Origin: TK10-74A sp965263065
GTDB lineage: Bacteria > Chloroflexota > Dehalococcoidia > Bin125
Assembly (NCBI GenBank): GCA_965263065.1
Contig: CBDHGH010000003.1
Span: 1,984,001 to 2,048,000 of the forward strand
Length of the DNA stretch: 64,000 nt
Direction: 5' to 3'
Shown: positions 8,513-16,175 of the stretch, piece by piece
Position numbering within the stretch: position 1 is the stretch's first letter
Layout: the number at the start of each line of letters is the position of its first letter
Notes under the pieces: model-generated
What the model was told of the DNA's origin: nothing
Database searches by the model: none
Seen by the model: only the letters and a program-made list of their open reading frames with translations
Made by a program: the position numbers and the translations under genes

Positions 8513-11500
8513 CGCACGCGCCCCCTCGCCTGCCTCCTCGCGACGCTGCTACTCGGTCTCGCCGCGATGGCCGGCCCGACCCAGGCCGCGCCCCCCACCT
8601 GCGAGAACGGCGTCGTCGTCGAGAACCCCGACGCCAACCGCGGGCTCGTCATCGACTGCGCCAACCTGCTCGCGGCGAAGACCACGCTCGCCGGCCGTGT
8701 CGCGCTGAACTGGGGCGGCGACACGCCCATCGCCGAGTGGGACGGCGTCACCGTCGGCGGAACGCCGCCCCGCGTCATCGAACTCGACCTCCACTCGCGC
8801 GGCCTCATGGGCCGCATCGCGCCGCAGCTGGGTCGTCTCACGGCGCTGCGCACCCTGTCCCTCTCCGGCAACCAGATCACGGGGACGATCCCGGCCGCGC
8901 TCGGCGAGTTGCGCGCCCTCGAGCACCTGTCCCTGGACGGCAACCAGCTCAGCGGCCCGATCCCAGCGGCTCTGGGCTCGTTGGGCAACCTCGAGTTGCT
9001 GTGGCTGCAGCGCAACCGTCTCAGCGGCGTCATCGCGCCCGATCTCCGCGCGCTGCGGACCCTGCGCCACCTCCGGCTCGACGACAACCAACTGAGCGGC
9101 GCGATCCCGGCGACGCTGGGAACCCTGCACGCGCTGGAGACTCTGTCGCTGCGCGGCAATCAACTCCGTGGCGCGATCCCCGTCCAGTTGGCGGCCCTGT
9201 CGCAGTTGGAGCACCTGGATCTGGGGGGCAACGCCGCTTTGACGGGCTGTATCCCGCCCACGCTGCACGACGTGCCCTCCAACGACTTGGCCCAGCTCGG
9301 CCTGCCCGACTGCGGATCTTCGACGGCGCCGCCGCCGGCGACCGACCCGCCCTGCCGCAACGGCATCGCCGTCGCCGACCCCGCCGCCACCCCCGGCCTC
9401 GTCGCCGACTGCGTCGCCCTCCTCGCCGCGAAGGCCACCCTCGCCGGGGACGGCCCCCTCAACTGGGACCCGGCCATCCCCATCACCCACTGGGATGGTG
9501 TCACCGTCGAAGGCGCCCCGCCGCGCGTCCGCCAGGTGTCGTTGCCGGAGCGCGGTCTCACCGGCCGCATCCCGCCGAAACTGGCGGACCTATCCAACCT
9601 GGAAGTCCTGCGGCTGGACGGCAACCGACTGACCGGCTCCATCCCGCTGGCGCTGGGCGCGATGCACAGTCTGGAGGCGTTGGCGCTCGGGAATAACCAA
9701 CTGACGGGCCCGATCCCCGAGGCGCTGGCGGCGTTGCCCCACCTGCGCTCGCTGGCGCTGAACGGCAACCAACTCAGCGGCCCCATCCCGCCGGCGCTGG
9801 GTGCGATGCGCAGTCTGGAAGAGTTGATCCTGGGGAACAACCAACTGACGGGCCCGATCCCCGCGGTGCTCGCGTCCCTGACTGCGTTGCGGCACTTGTC
9901 GCTATACGGCAACCAGTTGACCGGCCCAATCCCTCCGGAGTTGGGCGCCCTGCCCAATCTGGAAACACTGTCGCTCGGTGGCAACCAGCTGACCGGCGGG
10001 ATCCCGCCGGCGCTCGGAGCGCTGAGCACGTTGCAGCGCCTGGATCTGTCCGACAGCCGGCTGACGGGTGCGATCCCGGCGGCGCTGGGGAACCTGCGCA
10101 GCCTGGAGTTCCTCAGTCTGGGCGGCAACCAGCTGACGGGGCCCATCCCGCCGGAGCTGGCGCGCCTGCCGGTCTTGCGAGTCCTCTGGCTGAGCAGAAA
10201 CCAACTCACGGGCGCCATCCCGCCGGCGCTCGGGGCCCTTCGCAGTCTGGAGCAGCTGTCGCTGCACACCAACCAGTTGAGCGGCGCCATCCCACCGGAG
10301 TTGGGAGCGCTGGAGCACCTGTCCTATCTGTCGCTCGAGGTCAACCAGCTCACGGGCCCCATTCCGTCCGCACTCGGCGCACTGGGCAAGCTGGAGAAGC
10401 TGTTGCTGAGCAAGAACCAGCTGGCCGGGCCCATCCCGCTGGCACTGGGGGGTCTTTCGGAACTGCAGGTGCTCTGGCTGAACGAAAACCAGCTCACGGG
10501 CCCGATTCCCACCGAGTTGGGGGCGCTGCGCAGCCTGGAGTACCTGTTGCTGCACCAGAACCGATTGAGCGGCCCGATCCCGCCGGCCCTGGCGGAACTG
10601 GAGCACCTGCTGCGCCTGACCGTCAGCGGCAACCCCGGCCTCACCGGCTGCATCCCGCTGGTGCTGCGCGACGTGCCCTCCCACGACTTCGCCCCCCTCC
10701 CGCTCCCCGACTGCCCCGCGCCCCCGCCTCCCTGCGAGAACGGTGTCGCCATCGCCGACCCCGCCGATAACCCCGGCCTCGTCGCCGACTGCGTCGCCCT
10801 CCTCGCCGCCAAATCCAGCCTCGCCGGGGACGCCCCGCTCAACTGGCACGCCCGCACGCCGATCGCCGACTGGGACGGCATCACCCTCTCGGAAGAGCCG
10901 CCGCTCCGCGTCTGGCGCCTCAGACTGCCCGCACGGGGCCTCAGCGGGACCATCCCGCGCCAACTCGGCGACCTGTCGGCGCTGCGCTACCTGCGCCTGG
11001 AGGACAACCAACTGGTGGGCACGATCCCCGCGGCCCTGGGGCGCCTCGGCAATCTCCGGAACCTTACGCTGGACAGCAACCAACTCACGGGGATGATCCC
11101 CAGCGAGTTGGGATCCCTCCGCAGCCTCGGCCTCCTGCAGCTGGGCAACAACCAGTTGACCGGCCGTATCCCCGCGTCGCTGGGTTCGCTGGTCAACCTG
11201 ACGGCCCTGGGTCTCAACGACAACGCACTGACGGGAGCGATCCCGCCGGAGCTCGGGTCGCTGCTAAACGTGGGGACCTTCCGGCTGGAGCGCAACCAAC
11301 TCAGCGGCCCCATCCCGGCCACGCTGGGCTCCTTGCCCGCAGTGTGGGAGCTATGGCTGCACGATAACCAGCTCACCGGCCCCATCCCCGCCGAGTTCGG
11401 CTCCCTTACCGCCATCGAGTGGCTCTGGCTGCATGACAATCAGTTGACCGGCCCCATCCCGGCGTCCCTGGGCGGCCTGCGCGGCGTGGTGTCCCTGCGG

Positions 11501-12547
11501 CTGCACGACAACCAACTCAGCGGTCCCATCCCCGCCGAACTCGCGTCCCTGCGCGGTCTCACCAACCTCTGGCTGTCCAATAACCAACTCACCGGCCCCA
11601 TCCCGCCCGAGATTGGGTCCATGCGCGGCCTGCGAGCCCTGCTGCTCCACCACAACCGGTTGAGCGGCCCGATCCCCGCGGAACTCGCGTCGCTCCCCAG
11701 CCTGATCTTCCTGCGGCTGCACCACAACCAGCTCAGCGGCGCCATCCCGGCGGAACTCGCGCTCCTTCCCCGCCTGTCCTCGTTGTCGCTGCACGACAAC
11801 GAGCTCACCGGCGCCATCCCCGCGTCGCTCACGTCGCTCGACACCCTGACGTCCCTACAGTTGAGTGGCAACCCAATTACCGGCTGCATCCCGCCGGGCC
11901 TGCGCACCCTGCCCTACCACGACCTCGTCGAGCTCCGGCTCCCCAGTTGCACCACGCCGCCGCTCATCTGCGAGGTCGTGCCCGTGGCCGCGATCCCCAC
12001 CCGCGCCTCCAACCTGCTCACCGACTGCAACATCCTGCTCGCGGCCAGGGACGCCCTCGCGGGCGACGCCACCCTCAACTGGGACCCCGCCATCCCCATC
12101 ACCGCCTGGGATGGCATCACCCTCGGCGGCACGTCCACGCGCGTCGAAGGGATCGATCTGGAGGAGCGCGGTCTCACGGGCCACATCCCACCCGAGCTCG
12201 CCGGGCTCACGGCACTGAACGCCCTGCATCTCAGCGGCAACGAGCTGACCGGCCCCATCCCGGCGGCGCTGGCGGCCCTGCGCGACCTGCGGTTCCTGTG
12301 GCTGCGCGACAACCAGTTGACCGGCTCCCTCCCCGCCGAACTCGGGGCCCTGCGCGATCTGCGCTTCCTGGCATTGGACGACAACCAGCTCAGCGGCCCG
12401 ATCCCTGTAGAGATCGCCGCCCTGCACGACTTGCGACTCCTCTGGCTGAGCGGCAACCCCGGCCTGACCGGCTGTATCCCCCCTTCGCTCCGCGAGGTGA
12501 TCTCAAACGACCTCGGCCAACTCCCCCTCCCCGACTGTCCGCCCTGA
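8510..12547 (+). CDS. Secreted multi-module leucine-rich-repeat protein A (four modules)
   Basis: About 1345 residues. From the CTG at 8510 it has a signal peptide (RTRPLACLL... ending near GPTQAA), then four modules. Each opens with a cysteine-containing cap of the form C-x-NG...DC..LLAAK..LAG...LNW..PI..WDG, which resembles the plant LRRNT_2 cap. Then follow 24-residue LRRs with N-x-L-[ST]-G-x-IP. Each module closes with GCIPP...LPDC. By eye the modules carry roughly 7, 16, 14 and 5 repeats. Each has four conserved cysteines, probably two capping disulfides. No transmembrane anchor, LPxTG or kinase is present, so it is probably released or loosely wall-attached. Likely a ligand-binding or adhesion role; the ligand is unknown. 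Confidence 0.88.
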   Translation: MRTRPLACLLATLLLGLAAMAGPTQAAPPTCENGVVVENPDANRGLVIDCANLLAAKTTLAGRVALNWGGDTPIAEWDGVTVGGTPPRVIELDLHSRGLMGRIAPQLGRLTALRTLSLSGNQITGTIPAALGELRALEHLSLDGNQLSGPIPAALGSLGNLELLWLQRNRLSGVIAPDLRALRTLRHLRLDDNQLSGAIPATLGTLHALETLSLRGNQLRGAIPVQLAALSQLEHLDLGGNAALTGCIPPTLHDVPSNDLAQLGLPDCGSSTAPPPATDPPCRNGIAVADPAATPGLVADCVALLAAKATLAGDGPLNWDPAIPITHWDGVTVEGAPPRVRQVSLPERGLTGRIPPKLADLSNLEVLRLDGNRLTGSIPLALGAMHSLEALALGNNQLTGPIPEALAALPHLRSLALNGNQLSGPIPPALGAMRSLEELILGNNQLTGPIPAVLASLTALRHLSLYGNQLTGPIPPELGALPNLETLSLGGNQLTGGIPPALGALSTLQRLDLSDSRLTGAIPAALGNLRSLEFLSLGGNQLTGPIPPELARLPVLRVLWLSRNQLTGAIPPALGALRSLEQLSLHTNQLSGAIPPELGALEHLSYLSLEVNQLTGPIPSALGALGKLEKLLLSKNQLAGPIPLALGGLSELQVLWLNENQLTGPIPTELGALRSLEYLLLHQNRLSGPIPPALAELEHLLRLTVSGNPGLTGCIPLVLRDVPSHDFAPLPLPDCPAPPPPCENGVAIADPADNPGLVADCVALLAAKSSLAGDAPLNWHARTPIADWDGITLSEEPPLRVWRLRLPARGLSGTIPRQLGDLSALRYLRLEDNQLVGTIPAALGRLGNLRNLTLDSNQLTGMIPSELGSLRSLGLLQLGNNQLTGRIPASLGSLVNLTALGLNDNALTGAIPPELGSLLNVGTFRLERNQLSGPIPATLGSLPAVWELWLHDNQLTGPIPAEFGSLTAIEWLWLHDNQLTGPIPASLGGLRGVVSLRLHDNQLSGPIPAELASLRGLTNLWLSNNQLTGPIPPEIGSMRGLRALLLHHNRLSGPIPAELASLPSLIFLRLHHNQLSGAIPAELALLPRLSSLSLHDNELTGAIPASLTSLDTLTSLQLSGNPITGCIPPGLRTLPYHDLVELRLPSCTTPPLICEVVPVAAIPTRASNLLTDCNILLAARDALAGDATLNWDPAIPITAWDGITLGGTSTRVEGIDLEERGLTGHIPPELAGLTALNALHLSGNELTGPIPAALAALRDLRFLWLRDNQLTGSLPAELGALRDLRFLALDDNQLSGPIPVEIAALHDLRLLWLSGNPGLTGCIPPSLREVISNDLGQLPLPDCPP

Positions 12548-12570
12548 CCACGCCCCGACCGCCGATCCCC

Positions 12571-12611
12571 TACCCTCCTCGCCCGGGCCGACCCGCCGAC
12601 GGAGGTGATCC
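12571..12611 (+). promoter_or_regulatory. TACCCT -10-like element and conserved leader of LRR gene B
   Basis: TACCCT at 12571-12576 lies 36 bases before the GTG and is followed by GGAGGTGATC at 12601-12610. The 50-60 bases before LRR genes B and C are nearly identical (TACCCT at 16134-16139 for C), so the leaders were duplicated with the genes. No clear -35 hexamer is visible. Confidence 0.4.
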
Positions 12612-15245
12612 GTGCGCACACGTCCCCTCGCCTGCCTCGTCGCGACGCTGCTGCTCCTCGGCCTCGCCGCGACCGGCGGCCCCGCCCGCGCGGCGGCCCC
12701 CACCTGCGAGAACGGCGTCGTCGTCGAGAACCCCGACGCCAACCGCGGCCTCGTCATCGACTGCGCCAACCTGCTCGCGGCGAAGACGCAGATTACCGCG
12801 CCAACGCCGCTCAACTGGGGTGGCGAGACGCCCATCGCGGAGTGGGAGGGCGTCAGCGTCGGCGGCGAGCCGCCGCGCGTCGAGGGGCTGGAGCTGTCGT
12901 CGCGCGGACTCACGGGTCGCCTCGCGCCGCAACTGGGTCGCCTCACGGCGCTGCGCACGTTGTCGTTGCACGACAACCGCCTGACGGGGCCGATCCCGGC
13001 CGCGCTCGGCGAGCTGCGCAGCCTCGAGTCGCTGTCGATGCACGGCAACGCGCTCAGCGGCCCGATCCCGCCCCAGCTGGGGTCGCTCGGGGCCCTGCGG
13101 TCGCTGGAACTGCATGGCAACCGGCTCACCGGCCCCATCCCCGAGCAACTCGGGGCCCTGCACGACCTCCGCGTCCTGTCCCTGTCCGACAACCAACTGA
13201 CGGGGGCGATCCCCGAGGCGTTGGGATCGCTGTCGAACCTGCAGACCCTGCGGCTCGACCGCAACGGGCTGACCTGGACGATCCCCGAGACGCTGGGCGC
13301 CCTGCGTGGCCTCCGGCACCTGGGACTGGCCGACAATGATCTGCGCGGCCCCATCCCGTCGGCGCTCGGGTCGCTCCGCGGCCTGGAGAGCTTGGCGCTC
13401 GGCGGCAACCAGTTGACCGGCCCCATCCCGGTGGCGCTTGGCGACCTGCCTGCCCTGCGGACGCTCGACCTGGCCGACAACCAACTCCGCGACGCGATCC
13501 CGCCGGCGCTCGCGGCCCTGGCCGGCCTCGAATCGCTACTGCTGGGCGACAACCAACTGACCGGCCCGATCCCGGCGGCGCTGGCCGGCCTGCCCGACCT
13601 GGCGCGGCTGTCGCTGGGCGGCAACCCCGGCCTCAGCGGCTGCATCCCCCTGCCCCTACACGACGTCGCCGACCACGACCTCGCCGATCTGGCCCTGCCC
13701 GACTGCCCGCCGCCCCCGCCGCCGCCGCCCTGCGAGACCGACGGCGCCGTCTCCGACCCCGCCGCCCACCCCGGCCTCGTCCGCGACTGCACCATCCTGC
13801 TCGGCCTCAGGGACATGCTCGCCGGCGAGGGGACGCTCAACTGGGACCCCGCCACCCACATGCTGTTGTGGGACGGCGTCGTGATCGATGGGGAGCCGCG
13901 GCGCGTGTGGGCGCTCGATCTGTCGTGGCGCGGTCTCTCGGGCCGCATCCCGCCCGACCTCGCCGGGCTGACCGAGTTGCGCGTCCTGTGGCTGGGGGGC
14001 AACCGGCTGACGGGCGGCATCCCACCCGCGCTCAAGTGGTTGCCCCACCTGGCGGCCCTGCGACTGCAGAGCAACCAGCTGACCGGTCCCATCCCCGGCG
14101 CACTCGGCGCCCTGCCCGACCTGTGGCTGCTCACGCTGTCCGACAACCGGCTGAGCGGCCACATCCCGCCGGAGCTGGGCGCGCTGCCCGACCTAATCTA
14201 CCTCTCCCTCAACGACAACCAACTTAGCGGCGCGATTCCGCCGGAGCTGGCGTCGCTGTCCAGCATCGAGTTCCTCTGGCTGCACGGCAACCGGCTCAGC
14301 GGGCCGATCCCGGCGGCGCTCGGGTCGCTGGCGACCCTCTTGCACCTCAGTCTGCACCACAACCAGTTGAGCGGCGCCATCCCCGCGCAACTCGGCGACC
14401 TGGCCGCCCTCGGCTCGCTGCGGCTGGACGGCAATCAGCTGAGCGGGGCCATCCCGCCGGAACTCGGCTCGCTGCCCGGGCTCTGGGAGCTGTGGCTGGA
14501 CGACAACCAGCTCAGCGGGCCGATTCCGGCGGAGTTGGGCGACCTGGGGCGGCTGTGGTTCCTGCGGCTGCAGGACAACCAACTCAGCGGCCCCATCCCG
14601 CCGGAACTCGGCTCGCTGCCCGTCCTGCGACTGCTGCATCTGGGCGGCAACGACCTGAGCGGCCCCATCCCGCCGGCGCTCGCGTCCTTGTCCGGCCTGA
14701 CGAACCTCCGGCTCAACGACAACGACCTCAGCGGCCCGATCCCGATCGAGCTGGCGTCGCTGCCCAGCCTGGGCGCCCTGCAGCTCTCCGGCAACCAACT
14801 CAGCGGGCCCATCCCGGTCGAGTTGGCGTCGCTGTCGGGGCTGTGGGAGTTGCGGCTCAGCGACAACGATCTGACCGGCCCCATCCCGGCGGCGCTCGCC
14901 GCCCTGGGCGGCCTGCAGTACCTCTTCCTCGACGGCAACCAGTTGACCGGCCCTATCCCGCCGCAGCTGGGCCTGCTGCGCCGCATGCAGGCCCTCGCCC
15001 TGCACGGCAACCAACTGAGCGGCCCCATCCCGGCGGAGTTGGGCGCGATGCGCCTCGTCTGGTTCGTCTCCCTCAGCGACAACCAACTCAGCGGCCCCGT
15101 CCCGGCCGAACTCGCGGCCCTCCCCCGCTTGGCGGCGCTCTACCTGAGCGGTAATCCCGGTCTCACCGGCTGCGTGCCCGCGTCGCTGCGGGACGTCGAG
15201 ACGAGCGACCTCGACCAACTCCCCCTCCCCGACTGCCCGCCGTAG
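12612..15245 (+). CDS. Secreted multi-module leucine-rich-repeat protein B (two modules)
   Basis: 877 residues from GTG 12612, which sits six bases after a perfect GGAGG. The signal peptide (RTRPLACLVATLLLLGL, ending near GPARAA) is followed by the first cap (CENGVVVENPDANRGLVIDC) and about 11 GPIP-type LRRs. A second cap begins near residue 372 (CETDGAVSDPAAHPGLV) and is followed by about 18 LRRs, the last module ending LPLPDCPP. A proline-rich spacer (PPPPPPP) joins the modules. The first 60 residues after the signal are nearly the same as in gene A, while the repeats differ. It lies 64 bases downstream of A and convergent with the Doc gene. Confidence 0.88.
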   Translation: MRTRPLACLVATLLLLGLAATGGPARAAAPTCENGVVVENPDANRGLVIDCANLLAAKTQITAPTPLNWGGETPIAEWEGVSVGGEPPRVEGLELSSRGLTGRLAPQLGRLTALRTLSLHDNRLTGPIPAALGELRSLESLSMHGNALSGPIPPQLGSLGALRSLELHGNRLTGPIPEQLGALHDLRVLSLSDNQLTGAIPEALGSLSNLQTLRLDRNGLTWTIPETLGALRGLRHLGLADNDLRGPIPSALGSLRGLESLALGGNQLTGPIPVALGDLPALRTLDLADNQLRDAIPPALAALAGLESLLLGDNQLTGPIPAALAGLPDLARLSLGGNPGLSGCIPLPLHDVADHDLADLALPDCPPPPPPPPCETDGAVSDPAAHPGLVRDCTILLGLRDMLAGEGTLNWDPATHMLLWDGVVIDGEPRRVWALDLSWRGLSGRIPPDLAGLTELRVLWLGGNRLTGGIPPALKWLPHLAALRLQSNQLTGPIPGALGALPDLWLLTLSDNRLSGHIPPELGALPDLIYLSLNDNQLSGAIPPELASLSSIEFLWLHGNRLSGPIPAALGSLATLLHLSLHHNQLSGAIPAQLGDLAALGSLRLDGNQLSGAIPPELGSLPGLWELWLDDNQLSGPIPAELGDLGRLWFLRLQDNQLSGPIPPELGSLPVLRLLHLGGNDLSGPIPPALASLSGLTNLRLNDNDLSGPIPIELASLPSLGALQLSGNQLSGPIPVELASLSGLWELRLSDNDLTGPIPAALAALGGLQYLFLDGNQLTGPIPPQLGLLRRMQALALHGNQLSGPIPAELGAMRLVWFVSLSDNQLSGPVPAELAALPRLAALYLSGNPGLTGCVPASLRDVETSDLDQLPLPDCPP

Positions 15246-15255
15246 CCGCCGTCCA

Positions 15256-15858
15256 TCAGCCAGACAACCAGAGCGACACGCGCGATGAGAGGATTCGCTC
15301 CATCCTCTCAATCTCGTCTAGTTCGAGATCCCCGCGGGCATGGGCGGCGATGTGCTGATAGACGGTGCCAGCTACACGGACTTCCGACGCCGCATGCTTG
15401 CGGACGCGCTCAACTATTGCAATGAGCGTGGGGATGTCGCTTGAGACGGCGTACTCCGCAGCGATATCCAGCCTCATCGGCAAGTGCCATACTCGGAGGA
15501 ATGTGGCGAGCCACTCAAAGCTCGTGTCTCCCTCCGCGATCCGCAGGATGACGCGTTCGCCGTCCTCTTGGGACCACAGCCAGAGGTACCGGTTCACGCA
15601 GAGCGTCGCGTGGAGCGCGGTGAACGCTAGGCGCTTGTTCCCGTCGGCGAGGGCATGATTCGCCGCGATCGAGCGCACCATCGCCGCCAACTTGTCCCAG
15701 AAGGTCTCGTAGTAGGCTTGGTGGGGCAGGGCGAGGGCGGACTCAAGCAGCCCCGGGTTCACGATGTGGAACGCCGTCCCATGGATACCCTGGAGGGCGG
15801 GGATCAGCGCGTCGGCAACGTCGTCGATCGTGGGCCAGATCGCGGGCTGCGTGGTCAC
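15256..15858 (-). CDS. doc: Death-on-curing (Doc/Fic-fold) toxin with a long C-terminal extension
   Basis: 200 residues from GTG 15858, whose codon overlaps the TGA of the upstream antitoxin ORF (GTGA). The Fic-fold loop is H68-A-L-A-D-G-N-K-R76, the Doc form of HxFx[D/E][A/G]NKR, with the usual phenylalanine replaced by leucine. Doc toxins phosphorylate EF-Tu at this loop, while classical Fic enzymes AMPylate. Typical Doc is 120-140 residues; here some 70 extra helical residues follow, rich in Arg/Glu (ELDEIERMERI). A start at the far upstream ATG 16020 is possible but would overlap the whole antitoxin and encode a low-complexity leader. The pair sits between two LRR genes. Confidence 0.8.
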   Translation of the reverse strand: MTTQPAIWPTIDDVADALIPALQGIHGTAFHIVNPGLLESALALPHQAYYETFWDKLAAMVRSIAANHALADGNKRLAFTALHATLCVNRYLWLWSQEDGERVILRIAEGDTSFEWLATFLRVWHLPMRLDIAAEYAVSSDIPTLIAIVERVRKHAASEVRVAGTVYQHIAAHARGDLELDEIERMERILSSRVSLWLSG

Positions 15859-15965
15859 TTGTCCTTGAGCGAGTCCAGCGCCTTGCGGTTGCCTTGGACG
15901 ACCACTTGCGCAGCCTTTTTGAACGGGCTCGGGGTCGGCGGTGGGGGAGGGTTCTTCGTTGCCAT
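15855..15965 (-). CDS. Small proline-rich putative antitoxin of the Doc toxin
   Basis: A 36-residue ORF (ATG 15965, TGA 15857-15855) directly upstream of and overlapping the Doc start. The product begins MATKNPPPPPTPSPF and ends in a basic amphipathic stretch KKAAQVVVQGNRKALDSL. The position and coupling match Phd-type antitoxins, but the length and sequence do not match a Phd DNA-binding domain. It could be only the toxin-neutralising helix. Function inferred from position. Confidence 0.55.
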   Translation of the reverse strand: MATKNPPPPPTPSPFKKAAQVVVQGNRKALDSLKDK

Positions 15966-16175
15966 GACGTCGGCCGTCTTCCGCTGCTGGCCCAGCGAGG
16001 CTGAGCGTAGAGAACATCATAGCCTGCGCCGGTAGCGAGGGGTCTGGCCGTCGAGCGGTGACTCTCCGGCAGCGCAGACACTTGCTGCGGAAGCCCTGCC
16101 CACCCTAACCCCCGTGCCCCGGTCCCGATCCCCTACCCTCCCCGCCCGGGCCGACCCCGCCGACGGAGGTGATCC

